Both the position numbers and the translations under genes were made by a program. This document shows, piece after piece, positions 43,473 through 52,327 of a stretch of DNA of 64,000 nt. Every line of letters begins with the position of its first letter. Position 1 is the stretch's first letter. The notes beneath the pieces were generated by a model. The model saw only the letters and a list, made by a program, of their open reading frames with translations, did not search any database and had not been told where the DNA came from. Source of the stretch: Azophilus sp965215035. GTDB taxonomy: Bacteria; Pseudomonadota; Gammaproteobacteria; Pseudomonadales; Azotimanducaceae. The stretch is taken from positions 2,294,001 to 2,358,000 of the forward strand of contig OZ244040.1 in NCBI GenBank assembly GCA_965215035.1, read 5' to 3'.

Positions 43473-44599
43473 GTCGCGTCCTTCTTGCCGAAGGTGAAAA
43501 CGATGGCCAGCATGCCCAGAACAAGCCCCGTGCCGGTAACGATGATCAACAGGTGGAAGCCTCCGGCGTCCGCGGCAACGCCGCCCGCAAGCGGCCCGGC
43601 TGCGGAGCCGATACCCTGTGCGGCGGCAATGAGCAGCACAAACCGGTTGTCGCGGTCCAGAGCCGCTAGGTGCCCCATCTGGTACGGCATGACGAGGCCG
43701 ACACAGAATCCCAAGCCTGCCACGGCAGCGGCGTAGGTACCGAAACTGTCGACCGTAATCAGTGCAATCACCGAAACGAGCATTGCCAGCATGCCCCCTA
43801 GGAGCGGCAGCATTCGGCCCAAGCGAGTGCCCAGCACGGTTGCGAGCACCGAGCCGGCTGCCGACGCCAACAGATTGGAAGAGATCACAGGGCCGATCTG
43901 CGACGCCGTGAACCCGGCGTCGGCCCCGATTCGCTCGGTGAATGCCCATACCCCCGCAAACGCAAAACTTGTGGCGAATATCGCGAATAGCGCAAGCATG
44001 ATCGACAGTGGTGGTCGATAGGCGCCCGGCACCGCGGCTTGGTCATCGGGCTGTGCGCCTCGCGGCAGCAGAAACGCCGACGTTGCCAGCAGCAGCACGA
44101 CTACCCCGAGAAAGTAGCTGGAACCAGGCAGTCCAAATTCCTGCAGAATATGGTTGCCGATGATGAAGGTCACCAGCGCAAGCATCGTGTAGGAAGCAAC
44201 GATACCTGTGGAGAAGCTGCGGTCCGGGTCTTTGGAACCGCCGAATACGCGGTAGGCGATTGTCCAGAACGTGCCCATCATGACACCGATCGCAAGTACA
44301 ATCGCGAGGCTGCTTGGATAGTTCTCGACCCGGGCCAGTACCAGAAAACCGGCAACAACCACGGCCGCCGCGGCCCCGGCCAGCCGACGCCAGTCGAAAC
44401 GGCTGGCCCACCACAGTGCGGTCATCGAAGCTAGGGAAAAGCCGAGCAGATAGGCGGAACCCAGCGAGCCAGCCTGCGCTTGGGTGAAACCCCCGGACGA
44501 AACCTTCAATCCGACGAAGAAGGGCAGGAACGCCCAGAATAGCCCGCCAATCGTATAGATGCCGAGGGCACCGGCAAACTCGCGATCAATCAATTTCAT
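43469..44599 (-). CDS. MFS transporter
   Basis: This is a 376-residue carrier from the ATG at 44599 with about 12 membrane segments (LGIYTIGGLFWAFLPFFVGL, SAYLLGFSLASMTALWWASR, AAVVVAGFLVLARV and so on). It is probably a YbfB-like or sugar-phosphate-type importer, but the sequence does not allow a substrate. It lies between the receptor and SIS genes, with a 4-base overlap to the latter. Inner-membrane uptake after TonB-dependent import is the simplest role. Confidence 0.82.
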   Translation of the reverse strand: MKLIDREFAGALGIYTIGGLFWAFLPFFVGLKVSSGGFTQAQAGSLGSAYLLGFSLASMTALWWASRFDWRRLAGAAAAVVVAGFLVLARVENYPSSLAIVLAIGVMMGTFWTIAYRVFGGSKDPDRSFSTGIVASYTMLALVTFIIGNHILQEFGLPGSSYFLGVVVLLLATSAFLLPRGAQPDDQAAVPGAYRPPLSIMLALFAIFATSFAFAGVWAFTERIGADAGFTASQIGPVISSNLLASAAGSVLATVLGTRLGRMLPLLGGMLAMLVSVIALITVDSFGTYAAAVAGLGFCVGLVMPYQMGHLAALDRDNRFVLLIAAAQGIGSAAGPLAGGVAADAGGFHLLIIVTGTGLVLGMLAIVFTFGKKDAT

Positions 44600-44711
44600 G
44601 CAGATAGCCTCAGAACCGGGGTTTGAAGGCACAGGCGTTTGAACAATCGGGTGGGTGGCTCGGTGCAATATACGGCCCCGAAGTCTTTACCGTCATCGCA
44701 ACACTCCGGCG

Positions 44712-46994
44712 TTAGAGATTGCGGGTCAGGTCGATGCCGTATGTTCGCGGATAACTGTAGTTGCCGGCCGCGATGTAAAAACCGAAGCCCAGTACCTCGT
44801 ATGCCTCGGTGAGGTACTCCTCACCCGTGAGATTGTGCACCCACACCGCGATGTCCCATGCGTCATCAGGAGATCGCACGGCTAGGCGCAAATCGATGTT
44901 TATGTGCGACTCGGTGAACAGGGCCGGCGTTGCAAGCAGGTCTCTCGGGATGTCGTCCTGCCAGATGAAATCCAGGGTGCCGTTGAAACGCCAGTCCCGG
45001 CCCAGCGAAGCGAATACGCCCAATGTCGAGTTGATGCTGAATTCCGGGTGATTGGGAATACTGTTGCCGGTCAAGTCGATGAGCGTCGAGCCGAATACGG
45101 GCGCGTTCCAGGGAGGCGGGCTGCCGGTGCCGGTGCCCGCGACGGATGTGACGAGCGCGCCGTATTCGCTGTCGATGTAGGCTGCGCCTATATCGAACTC
45201 CAACCACTCGGTCAGCATGGCGCGCAGTTGCGCTTCCGCGCCGAATATTTGGGAGTCGTCGGCGTTGATCAGGAAGTTGGCCGATATGCCGCTCAGCGGC
45301 TCGACGGCGACAACCTGCGGGTCGGCGGTGTCGTAGTAGTACATTGCGCCCTCGAAACTCGCTCTGCCCTCGGCGAAGGTCGACTTGATGCCCACCTCGT
45401 ATGCCAGCAGTGACCCAGATTCGGTGGGAACAAGGTTTTCGGCCGTCGCGAGGAACTGGCTATTGAACGTGCCGGCATTGAAGCCGCGGGAGATGCTGCC
45501 ATATACCAGGGTGTCGGCACCTAGGCTCCAGTCCAGCGCCAGTCTTGCGGAGTAGTCGCTGTCCGAGAAGCGGCTGCCGGTTCCGGCCTGCAGTTCGGGT
45601 GCCGCGAAAATTCCTGTCGTCCGATAGAAGAAATCGCGTTCCACGTCGGTCCAGCGACCGCCAAGGGTAAGCAGCAGATCGTCCCGGAGCGGAATGTAGA
45701 GCTGTCCGAAAACACCGAGAGTGTCCGTCTCCAGCTTCGAAAAATCCTGGCGTCCGCCCGAATCGAACGAAGGCGCTCCTTCGAGTTCGTCCAACGAATA
45801 GTAAACACCCGCTAGCCATTGCAGCCCGCTGTCGCCATTGGACTCGAGCCGCACTTCCTGGGAAAGCTGCGATACCTCCGATCGCCTAACGTCGTCGATT
45901 GCGACCGTGGGTCCGGCGTCCTCGTCCAGCCGATCATGGCGTTCGAAATCGTCCCATCCGCTTACCCAGGTCAACGTGCTATTGCCCAAATCCCAGTTGA
46001 GATCCATGGAGAAGCCACTCGACCGGTAATTGTGCGCACCCAGGGCATTCTGGTCATTGACATACGGGTCGCCGCTGGGGTCGTTGAAGGACGTGCCGCT
46101 GACGAATGGGTCCGCGGCAAGGCAGTTTATTGCCGCGGCTTCTATGTCACCCTGTATAAAGTCGTTGCAAAGCTGGTCGGGGAGGCCGTCGCCCGTGGTG
46201 TCTACACCGGCGGGAATCAGAGAGAAAGGCCAGACATCCGAATCGTCCCTGCCCGCGTAGGCCCGAACAATGAGCTCGATGTCGTCATTCGGTTTGAACA
46301 GCAGCGATGCCCGGCCCATTAGCTGGTCGAGCTCCCCGCCGTCGCCGACATTGGGGTTGGTGTTGGTCAGCGGGCCGTCCGTCTGTCGCAGGTACTTGAC
46401 CGCGACCCGGCCGGCGACAGTATCCGACAGTGGCCCGCCGTAGGCGGCCTCGACCTTGCCGCGGTTGTAGCGCCCGAAGCCAACGGTGGCATACCCTTCG
46501 GGCTCAAAAGTTGGACGCTTCGAGATGAGGTTGACGGCGCCGGCGATCGTGTTTCTTCCATAGATTGTGCCCTGCGGGCCCTTCAGCACTTCCATGCGCT
46601 CGAGGTCGAGCAATCGAAACGCCTGCATCGGGGGCTGCGACACGTAGACGCCGTCGGCATAGACTCCGGTGGATTGCGGCAGGGTCTCGATGAACCCGTC
46701 TGTACTCAGTCCGCGTATGGCGATCAGGGGATAGCCCCACTCGCCGAACGGTGTTTGCACATTCAGTCCCGGCGAGAAATGACCCAAATCGATTAGGCTG
46801 ACCGCGCCTGCCTCGCGGATTCGGTCGCCGCTCACCACGTCGATGGCGATACCGACATCCGACACCGACTGTTCTCGTTTCTGAGCAGTAACGATGATCT
46901 CTTCGATGACCAGGTCGGGGCCTTGGGCAAGTACAGCCGTGGGCGCCAGAAATCCCGCCAGGCCGACGGTCAGGACCAATGTCGAATTTCTCAT
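44712..46994 (-). CDS. TonB-dependent outer-membrane receptor
   Basis: This 760-residue receptor has a signal peptide (MRNSTLVLTVGLAGFLAPTAVLA), TonB box-like EEIIVTAQKREQSVSDVGIA, a plug with RMEVLKGPQGTIYGRNTIAG and AVNLISKRP, and a long beta-barrel. GGAGGAATCAAAATG gives a strong ribosome-binding site at 46994. It is the first gene of the unit with an MFS carrier and a SIS protein and is divergent from the GntR-led unit at 47128. The operator candidate at 47072 lies between them. The ligand is likely the compound catabolised by the plus-strand genes (inference). Confidence 0.93.
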   Translation of the reverse strand: MRNSTLVLTVGLAGFLAPTAVLAQGPDLVIEEIIVTAQKREQSVSDVGIAIDVVSGDRIREAGAVSLIDLGHFSPGLNVQTPFGEWGYPLIAIRGLSTDGFIETLPQSTGVYADGVYVSQPPMQAFRLLDLERMEVLKGPQGTIYGRNTIAGAVNLISKRPTFEPEGYATVGFGRYNRGKVEAAYGGPLSDTVAGRVAVKYLRQTDGPLTNTNPNVGDGGELDQLMGRASLLFKPNDDIELIVRAYAGRDDSDVWPFSLIPAGVDTTGDGLPDQLCNDFIQGDIEAAAINCLAADPFVSGTSFNDPSGDPYVNDQNALGAHNYRSSGFSMDLNWDLGNSTLTWVSGWDDFERHDRLDEDAGPTVAIDDVRRSEVSQLSQEVRLESNGDSGLQWLAGVYYSLDELEGAPSFDSGGRQDFSKLETDTLGVFGQLYIPLRDDLLLTLGGRWTDVERDFFYRTTGIFAAPELQAGTGSRFSDSDYSARLALDWSLGADTLVYGSISRGFNAGTFNSQFLATAENLVPTESGSLLAYEVGIKSTFAEGRASFEGAMYYYDTADPQVVAVEPLSGISANFLINADDSQIFGAEAQLRAMLTEWLEFDIGAAYIDSEYGALVTSVAGTGTGSPPPWNAPVFGSTLIDLTGNSIPNHPEFSINSTLGVFASLGRDWRFNGTLDFIWQDDIPRDLLATPALFTESHINIDLRLAVRSPDDAWDIAVWVHNLTGEEYLTEAYEVLGFGFYIAAGNYSYPRTYGIDLTRNL

Positions 46995-47071
46995 TTTGAT
47001 TCCTCCGTAGCAGAGGTTTGTCGCGATACCTGATACAAAGTGTTTACAGCACGCAAAATACAATCGATTAA

Positions 47072-47083
47072 TTGACTAGTCAA
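47072..47083. promoter_or_regulatory. GntR-type operator candidate
   Basis: TTGACTAGTCAA is a perfect 12-bp palindrome midway in the 133-bp divergent region between the TonB receptor (start 46994) and the GntR/UTRA regulator gene (47128). GntR/HutC proteins bind short palindromes of similar shape (T-x-T-A-x-A-C-A type), and an AT-rich stretch (ATTAATTGACTAGTCAAG) surrounds it. One site could control both arms. Confidence 0.55.
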
Positions 47084-47127
47084 GTAGTTGTTTGCATAAT
47101 TGTCATGCCATACAGGGAACCTGATAT

Positions 47128-47922
47128 ATGAGATCTCACCGACGCAGGGAAAAGCCGCGCTACGTGGCCGTCTCAGACGAACTCCGGGATGGAATACATT
47201 CCGGGAAATGGGGGCCTGGCGATCTGCTACCCAGCGAGGCACAGCTTTGCAGCCGGTTCGGTGTCAGCAGGGGTACCGTCGTGAAGGCCATCGAGGTGCT
47301 CTTAGTCGAAGGCCTCCTACAACGGCGACAGGGTGTCGGAACCTTCGTGTCGCGGCCGGCACTGCATCGTTCGCTCGGCTATCTGCTCGGGTTTTCGGAA
47401 ACGGTTCGGCGCCAGGGGCGGCGCCCGACGCATCGCGTGGTGGAACAAAAGCAGCTTACATGTACGCAGGCGTTGCAATACGGCTGTGGGGAGCCGGCGA
47501 TGTTGTACGAGCGCATAAGATTGGTAGACGGCGTTCCCTGGGCAATTCATACCGCATTGCTTCCGATGCGGGTCGTCGAGACCCTGCCAGAGCTCTGTGG
47601 TGCAAGCGGCCGCGTGGCGGACCCCGAGTTCTCCCTCTATCAAACCTTCGATGACGCAGGGCTCGAGATCGACCACGCTGACGAAATAATCAACGTTCGG
47701 CTGGCGAGCGAACGGGAGGCCCGGTTGCTGGGCATCGAGCTTCCCGCCGCGGTGATGCTTGTTCATCGCCAGAGCTTTGACGATGCGGGTCGCCTTATGG
47801 AACTCGTCGAAGCCGTCTACCTGCAGCATACCTATACCTATGACGCGCGCTTGGTTCGCCGGCACAAAGTTGCGGTGCTTGACGGCGATGGGGCACCAGG
47901 GGGAGCGGGATTTGCGGCATGA
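47128..47922 (+). CDS. GntR-family regulator with UTRA ligand domain
   Basis: This is a 264-residue regulator. The N-terminal winged HTH reads RYVAVSDELRDGIHSGKWGP, GDLLPSEAQLCSRFGVSRGT, VVKAIEVLLVEGLLQRRQGVG (the typical GntR pattern LPSE-x-x-L...GVSRxTV). The C-terminal UTRA domain holds RIRLVDGVPWAIHTALLP, AEREARLLGIE-like and VHRQSFDDAGRLMELVEAVY. UTRA domains bind small metabolites such as sugar phosphates. It is the first gene of a five-gene plus-strand unit with overlapping or very close genes. It probably represses this unit and the divergent receptor unit, releasing on an intermediate of the pathway. Confidence 0.9.
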   Translation: MRSHRRREKPRYVAVSDELRDGIHSGKWGPGDLLPSEAQLCSRFGVSRGTVVKAIEVLLVEGLLQRRQGVGTFVSRPALHRSLGYLLGFSETVRRQGRRPTHRVVEQKQLTCTQALQYGCGEPAMLYERIRLVDGVPWAIHTALLPMRVVETLPELCGASGRVADPEFSLYQTFDDAGLEIDHADEIINVRLASEREARLLGIELPAAVMLVHRQSFDDAGRLMELVEAVYLQHTYTYDARLVRRHKVAVLDGDGAPGGAGFAA

Positions 47923-48494
47923 AGGGCTTGGTGGAACAGAGGCCGGGGTCGGCGCTCGTACTTGTCGATTTGCAGAACTCGTTCCTGCACGAACGCGGTC
48001 AAAATCACTATCCTGGAAGCGCGAACATATTGCCTGCGATCAGAGAATTGCTGAAGATTGCGAGGCAGGCGGGAACACCTGTGATCTTCGTGGCCGAGCG
48101 ACACCGGCCGGGCGTGGACGATTTCGAAACAGCAAAACTGCCGGCGCATTGTATCGATGGCGATTTCGATTCGCTGTTGTACTCCGGGTTTGGTCCGGTG
48201 GGCGACTCGGAATTTCTGTTGGCGAAGCGGCGGATGAGCGCTTTCCAGGGAACCGATCTAGATCTTCTGCTGCGAGAGTTGAATGTTCGATCGTTGGTCA
48301 TTGGTGGAGTAAAAACCAACGTATGTGTACGAGCCACTGTGCAGGACGGGTTTGCGCTTGGATACCGCTGCCACGTTGTCCGTGAAGCCGTTAACTCCAA
48401 TCGCCAGCATCTGTCCGACGCGTCGCTGGAGGACATCGACCGTTACATGGGTTGGGTCGTGACATTGGACGAAGCCAGTGGCCTCTTGTCATGA
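47919..48494 (+). CDS. Isochorismatase-like cysteine hydrolase
   Basis: This is a 191-residue protein with the catalytic triad of the isochorismatase-like amidohydrolases: Asp17 (LVLVDLQNSF), Lys103 (LAKRRMSAF) and Cys136 (GVKTNVCVRAT). Typical activities are hydrolysis of nicotinamide, N-carbamoyl compounds, ureido compounds or isochorismate. Given the nucleoside-phosphorylase-like and PfkB genes beside it, an amide or N-carbamoyl intermediate of a heterocyclic base is plausible (inference). It overlaps the regulator by 4 bp and the PfkB gene by 4 bp. Confidence 0.88.
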   Translation: MKGLVEQRPGSALVLVDLQNSFLHERGQNHYPGSANILPAIRELLKIARQAGTPVIFVAERHRPGVDDFETAKLPAHCIDGDFDSLLYSGFGPVGDSEFLLAKRRMSAFQGTDLDLLLRELNVRSLVIGGVKTNVCVRATVQDGFALGYRCHVVREAVNSNRQHLSDASLEDIDRYMGWVVTLDEASGLLS

Positions 48495-49345
48495 AGAACA
48501 TCGTTGTAATTGGTTACGCATCCATCGACTACCCGGCAGTGCTTGATGGCTACTTTCGTGGCGACCGGACGGTGATGATCAAGCAAAGACCTGTCAATGA
48601 GTTCCCGCGGCCTGGTGGCTGTCCACTGTATGTTGCGAGACCCATTGCGCGCCACGGCCGGGACGTCGTTATCATCACTTGGGTCGGCGATGACGAACAG
48701 GGCGCTCTTTTCACACGACAGGCCGCCGCCGACGGCATCGATACCCGGGGCATCGCGACGATTGGATCGGGGTCCACCCCGGTATGCTTCATGATCTACC
48801 AGGTGGACGGTAGTTGTTGTTGCTGTTTTGACCCGGGCATGCTCGGTCGCGAGTCGCTTACGGCAGACCAGGAAGAACTCTTGAAGAAGGCCGACTTGTT
48901 GTGCGTCACTGTCGGACCGCCCGATATTGCGATGCGCGCGCTAAGACTAGTCTCCGAGCAATGCACGGTGGCCTGGGTCATGAAAAACGACCCGATATCC
49001 TATCCCGACGAACTCCGCATTGCCCTGGCATCCCGCGCCAGATACATATTCTGCAACGATAGCGAACGGCCATCCGTCGACAACGCGTTAAAGGAAGCGG
49101 ACCCTGACGATTCGCCATTGGTCATACAGACGGCGGGGCGCGATCCCGTCCTCGTGGAACAGGCCGGGCTAAGCGAGCGGGTCGATGTCCCGCGGTTGTC
49201 CTTCAACGACGCGTCAGGTGCCGGCGATACGCTTGCCGGTGGTTGCCTGGATTCAATCTGCAATGCACAAACCGAAATCACCGCAATTGCGCAATCCGGT
49301 GTCGATGCGGCGACTGCACTGCTGCGCGGCAGGCCAACCGGATAG
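48491..49345 (+). CDS. PfkB-family carbohydrate/nucleoside kinase
   Basis: This 284-residue protein starts at the ATG at 48491 (ATGA overlap). It carries the PfkB signatures PRPGGCPLYVARPIARHG near residue 40 and the C-terminal FNDASGAGDTLAGGCL (anion hole and catalytic Asp in GAGD). PfkB kinases phosphorylate ribose, nucleosides, pseudouridine or similar sugars. In this neighbourhood it may phosphorylate a (deoxy)ribose or the nucleoside itself. A run of Cys (SCCCCFD) at about residue 110 is unusual. The length is slightly short for the family but both key motifs are present. Confidence 0.85.
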   Translation: MKNIVVIGYASIDYPAVLDGYFRGDRTVMIKQRPVNEFPRPGGCPLYVARPIARHGRDVVIITWVGDDEQGALFTRQAAADGIDTRGIATIGSGSTPVCFMIYQVDGSCCCCFDPGMLGRESLTADQEELLKKADLLCVTVGPPDIAMRALRLVSEQCTVAWVMKNDPISYPDELRIALASRARYIFCNDSERPSVDNALKEADPDDSPLVIQTAGRDPVLVEQAGLSERVDVPRLSFNDASGAGDTLAGGCLDSICNAQTEITAIAQSGVDAATALLRGRPTG

Positions 49346-49350
49346 CTCGA

Positions 49351-50100
49351 ATGTCCGGCAAGCGCGCATGGTATCTGGGTTGTAACGCCGATCAGGTCGC
49401 GGACCGGGTCATACTCTTAGGAGACCCCGGGCGTGTGTTGCGCTTGAGCCAACATCTGAGCAATGTGGAGCAGGTATCGGTTAATCGGGGTCTCAACACC
49501 GTAACGGGTTGGTACGAGGATTGCCGAATTACTTTGTCGGCGTTCGGCATGGGCGCACCCATTGCCGCAATCGTGTTGCACGAACTGGCGGAACTGGGTT
49601 CGAGAGTATTCTTACGTCTAGGCACCTGTATAGGCCTTGCGCCGGTCAATGTTGGCGATATTGTCATCGCGAAGGATGCGAAGCCGCGCGAAGGCACGTC
49701 TGCCGCCTACGCGCCCAAGGCAGCAACGAGTATCGCTCACCCGGACATCGTGCGCGTGCTGAGTGAGGTAGCGGCCGGTTCTCCGGACGACTTTCATCTG
49801 GCAACGTTTGCGAGTTACGACGCGTTTTACCAGGACATGTTTGCATTGGACGGGAAGTCTAAACAAAGGGTCCGAAAGAATTTCGAGAATCTAACTCGAG
49901 ACGGCGTATCGGCCATCGATATGGAAACGTCGGCCATATTGACGGTCGGCAGCGTCCTTGGGTGCAAGGCGGGCAGTTTGTGTGCGGCGACGGTAGACAG
50001 CCTCACCAGAGAAAAAATCACCACCGCGAATCTGCAGAAGATCGAGACGGTGTTGATGACAATCGCACTCGATTCCCTGTGTCAGATCGACCCCGAATGA
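49351..50100 (+). CDS. Uridine/purine nucleoside phosphorylase-like protein
   Basis: This 249-residue protein starts at the ATG at 49351. The PNP/UDP family pattern is clear: ILLGDPGRVLRLSQHLSNVE (GDPxR, phosphate site), FGMGAPIAAIVLHELAELG, VFLRLGTCIGLAPVNVGDIV and GVSAIDMETSAILTVGSVLG (the E of 'MExxA', ribose-binding). It splits nucleosides or related N-glycosides with phosphate. The region before 49351 is open but belongs to the upstream gene's end. It follows the PfkB gene by 5 bp. Confidence 0.87.
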   Translation: MSGKRAWYLGCNADQVADRVILLGDPGRVLRLSQHLSNVEQVSVNRGLNTVTGWYEDCRITLSAFGMGAPIAAIVLHELAELGSRVFLRLGTCIGLAPVNVGDIVIAKDAKPREGTSAAYAPKAATSIAHPDIVRVLSEVAAGSPDDFHLATFASYDAFYQDMFALDGKSKQRVRKNFENLTRDGVSAIDMETSAILTVGSVLGCKAGSLCAATVDSLTREKITTANLQKIETVLMTIALDSLCQIDPE

Positions 50101-50128
50101 TGTCAACCCTAGCGAGTTCAAATGGGGC

Positions 50129-50899
50129 ATGGCGATGGATATGAACCTTGCGGGCGCGCGGGCTATCGTTACCGGAGGTTCGCGAGGCATCGGACAGGCC
50201 ATCGTGAGCGAGCTGGCCATCGAGGGGTGCCGGGTAGAGTATTGTGCGCGAAAACTGGCGGTGCCGGCCGATGTTGCTGCCGCGGCGGCCGTTGCGCCGC
50301 AGGGCACGATTATCGATCTGGAAGATCGGGCTGGCACCCGAAGGTGGGTGACGCAAGCGGCCGAGAGGCTCGGCGGGCTCGATGTGCTGGTATTGAATGC
50401 GAGCGCGATGGCGAGTGGATTCTCGAGCGAAGCATGGCGGCGAAATACGGCCATAGAGATCGATGCGCTCGCGACGATCACAGAAATTGCGGCACCGCAC
50501 CTGAAGCTATCCGCTGCGCAGCGAGGCGACGCCGCGATCCTGATCATTGGTTCGACATCGGCGCTATCGGCCCGGAAACGAGACGCATACGGTGCGGTGA
50601 AGGCTGCGTTGTTGCACGTGATGAAAGGCCTATCCCACGAGCTGATCGGGGACGGCGTTCGCGTCAATATGATTTCACCCGGGCCCGTGTATGCAAAGGA
50701 CGGAATTTGGCAGGTTCTCGAATCCCGACAACCGGGCACCGTGCAAGCCAAGATCGAGTCGATTCCGCTTGGCAGGATGGGGAAGCCCGAGGAGATCGCC
50801 AGTATTGCGGTATTCATGTGCTCGCCCAGAGCGAGGTATATCGCGGGCGCCAACCTGGTGGCCGACGGTGGGCGCTCGGATTGCGTCTTGATTCCGTGA
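50129..50899 (+). CDS. SDR-family NAD(P)-dependent oxidoreductase
   Basis: This 256-residue protein has the short-chain dehydrogenase fold: TGGSRGIG at 15-22 binds the cofactor, LNAS occurs near 89-92, and the catalytic triad Ser142, Tyr154, Lys158 is in STSALSARKRDAYGAVKAAL. LGRMGKPEEIASIAVFM and ANLVADGG are the conserved C-terminal segments. It is the last gene of the GntR-led unit, 28 bp after the phosphorylase, and probably oxidises the sugar part or an alcohol intermediate. An alternative ATG lies at 50135. Confidence 0.9.
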   Translation: MAMDMNLAGARAIVTGGSRGIGQAIVSELAIEGCRVEYCARKLAVPADVAAAAAVAPQGTIIDLEDRAGTRRWVTQAAERLGGLDVLVLNASAMASGFSSEAWRRNTAIEIDALATITEIAAPHLKLSAAQRGDAAILIIGSTSALSARKRDAYGAVKAALLHVMKGLSHELIGDGVRVNMISPGPVYAKDGIWQVLESRQPGTVQAKIESIPLGRMGKPEEIASIAVFMCSPRARYIAGANLVADGGRSDCVLIP

Positions 50900-50913
50900 A
50901 CGACGGGCTAGGG

Positions 50914-51190
50914 CGTATCCGTGGCGAAGCAGATTCGGCGCGTTGGTCGGGGCATTGGCGGTGTCGATGGGAGCCGAGGCGGTTGCGCAGCTCTCGCCGG
51001 ACGGCGAGCGGGTCGCCTACGTGCGGCATTTTCAACGACGTGATGACGGACCGGCGCTACGAGAATATCTGGATCGTCGATGCGGATGGTGCCAACCACC
51101 GGCCGCTGAGCGCGGGGAAGCATAGGGCAAACTTTCCCCGCTGGTCGCCGGACGGCAGCCGCATCGCCTTGTCAAACGTAAAAATAGCAA
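50914..51190 (+). pseudogene. Mosaic debris: antisense CocE piece joined to S9 peptidase piece
   Basis: Bases 50914-50983 match 60430-60499 (within the CocE/S15 gene, read antisense) with about 6 mismatches in 70. Directly after this the sequence codes for QLSPDGERVAYVRHF, then in another frame NDVMTDRRYENIWIVDADGA, RANFPRWSPDGSRIALSN. These are propeller blades of an S9-type peptidase with a frameshift near 51030. No start, no catalytic domain and no continuation exist. It is a chimera of two gene fragments, in a 437-bp gap between the SDR and YkvA genes. Confidence 0.75.
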
Positions 51191-51336
51191 CTACCCCTTG
51201 CGACCGAGAGAGCTAGTCATCCACAAATACGACCCCGAAACCATCGTGAAAATCGTTAAGTGAACAAGTATTAGGGCTAGCCGGGGCTCGACGATTCGCC
51301 GATTGAGACGCTCCCAATGCGTTATCAAGTTGTAGC

Positions 51337-51684
51337 TTATTCTTCCTCGGGTCCAAAAGTGCCGTCTACCCATTCCTTGGCGCGTTTCCGATGTTCGAGC
51401 TTAATGTGCGTGGCTACTGTCGCGGCTGCTGCCCCCAGGACGGCCAAGTCATCGACAAAACCCCCAGGGAGAAAGTCTGGTATGACGTCTATCGGGCTGA
51501 TGAAATAGAGTAGCGCCCCGGCTATCGTATATTTCGCCCAAACTGGCGTGTCGTCGTCGCACAGGCAGTAGAACAGTACGAGGACGATTTCGATCACCTT
51601 GCGTCCAGCTTTCTTTGCTGTTTGTTTGATCTTTTCCCATAAAGACTTTTCGTCAAATTCAGGGGCTTGGCTTTTTTCAATCAT
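51337..51684 (-). CDS. YkvA-family (DUF1232) membrane protein
   Basis: This 115-residue protein carries the DUF1232 core: VWAKYTIAGALLYFISPIDV, IPDFLPGGFVDDLAVLGAAA, ATVATHIKLEHRKRAKEWVD. SPIDVIPDFxPxxGxxDD is the family signature. The N-terminal part has a helix and a hydrophobic segment (IEIVLVLFYCLCDDD). Function is unknown. Such proteins are widespread and membrane-associated. The neighbours are mostly debris, so no context is informative. It looks intact. Confidence 0.88.
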   Translation of the reverse strand: MIEKSQAPEFDEKSLWEKIKQTAKKAGRKVIEIVLVLFYCLCDDDTPVWAKYTIAGALLYFISPIDVIPDFLPGGFVDDLAVLGAAAATVATHIKLEHRKRAKEWVDGTFGPEEE

Positions 51685-51864
51685 TGAGCGTTCCTACGTG
51701 CTGTGGCTGTGTAAGCGTCGCATTGTAAAGACTCTCATTTCAGTGTCAAACAGACCTAAGACGCGAGACACTTGCCCCGTGAGAATTTTCGCGGAATACG
51801 GTACGGGAAAAAAGGGCGAGGCGTTTGCCCTAGCCACGGCAAGGGAGAAGTGTCGGGGTGGCTT

Positions 51865-52086
51865 TCAGTGGAAATCCGGCAGTATTCTATCTGGGATGGG
51901 AATGATTCCCAGCGGATAGGTTGAACAGGCGATTTCGCCCCCCGGCCCCGGACTATAGCGCCACTCGAAGTCGAAGCCGTTGTGCAGGCGTGCGTTGATC
52001 GGCTCCGGGGTATTGCGCCGCTCGTACCCCGGAGCTAGGACGGACTGCTGTTGGGTATCGGCGTGAAAACCTGGAGAATCGGCCAA
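51865..52086 (-). CDS. Hypothetical 73-residue protein
   Basis: This minus-strand open frame (MADSPGFHADTQQQSVLAPG, then YERRNTPEPINARLHNGFDF and EWRYSPGPGGEIACSTYPLG) has a balanced, protein-like composition and no competing gene. I do not recognise the family. The ending (IIPIPDRILPDFH) could be a real C-terminus or a fragment. The rest of the 643-bp gap (51685-52327) shows only the promoter candidate at 52267. Confidence 0.3.
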   Translation of the reverse strand: MADSPGFHADTQQQSVLAPGYERRNTPEPINARLHNGFDFEWRYSPGPGGEIACSTYPLGIIPIPDRILPDFH

Positions 52087-52266
52087 ACGCCGTCAAAAAA
52101 CACACCAAAACAGTGGATTATCGGGGTAAGGTCACTTTGCGGCACCTCGGAAGCCCACAGAATTCAAGGGCTGCGGAACAGCGCAGGTGCCTCTCCTATA
52201 CCGCCTTGCATGGCCCCCTGTCCCGCCTGCCGTTTGTCACCATGCTACTCGGGCCGGCACAGACAT

Positions 52267-52295
52267 TTGCGGAACTTTCCTAGGCTGGCTATAGT
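52267..52295 (+). promoter_or_regulatory. Sigma-70-type promoter candidate
   Basis: TTGCGG at 52267-52272 and TATAGT at 52290-52295 are separated by exactly 17 bp, 33 bp upstream of the GIY-YIG gene's GTG start at 52328. It is the clearest -35/-10 pair I found in this part of the window. Confidence 0.4.
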
Positions 52296-52327
52296 CCCAC
52301 AGCTTAGAGTTCAAGGATAGAACGAAA

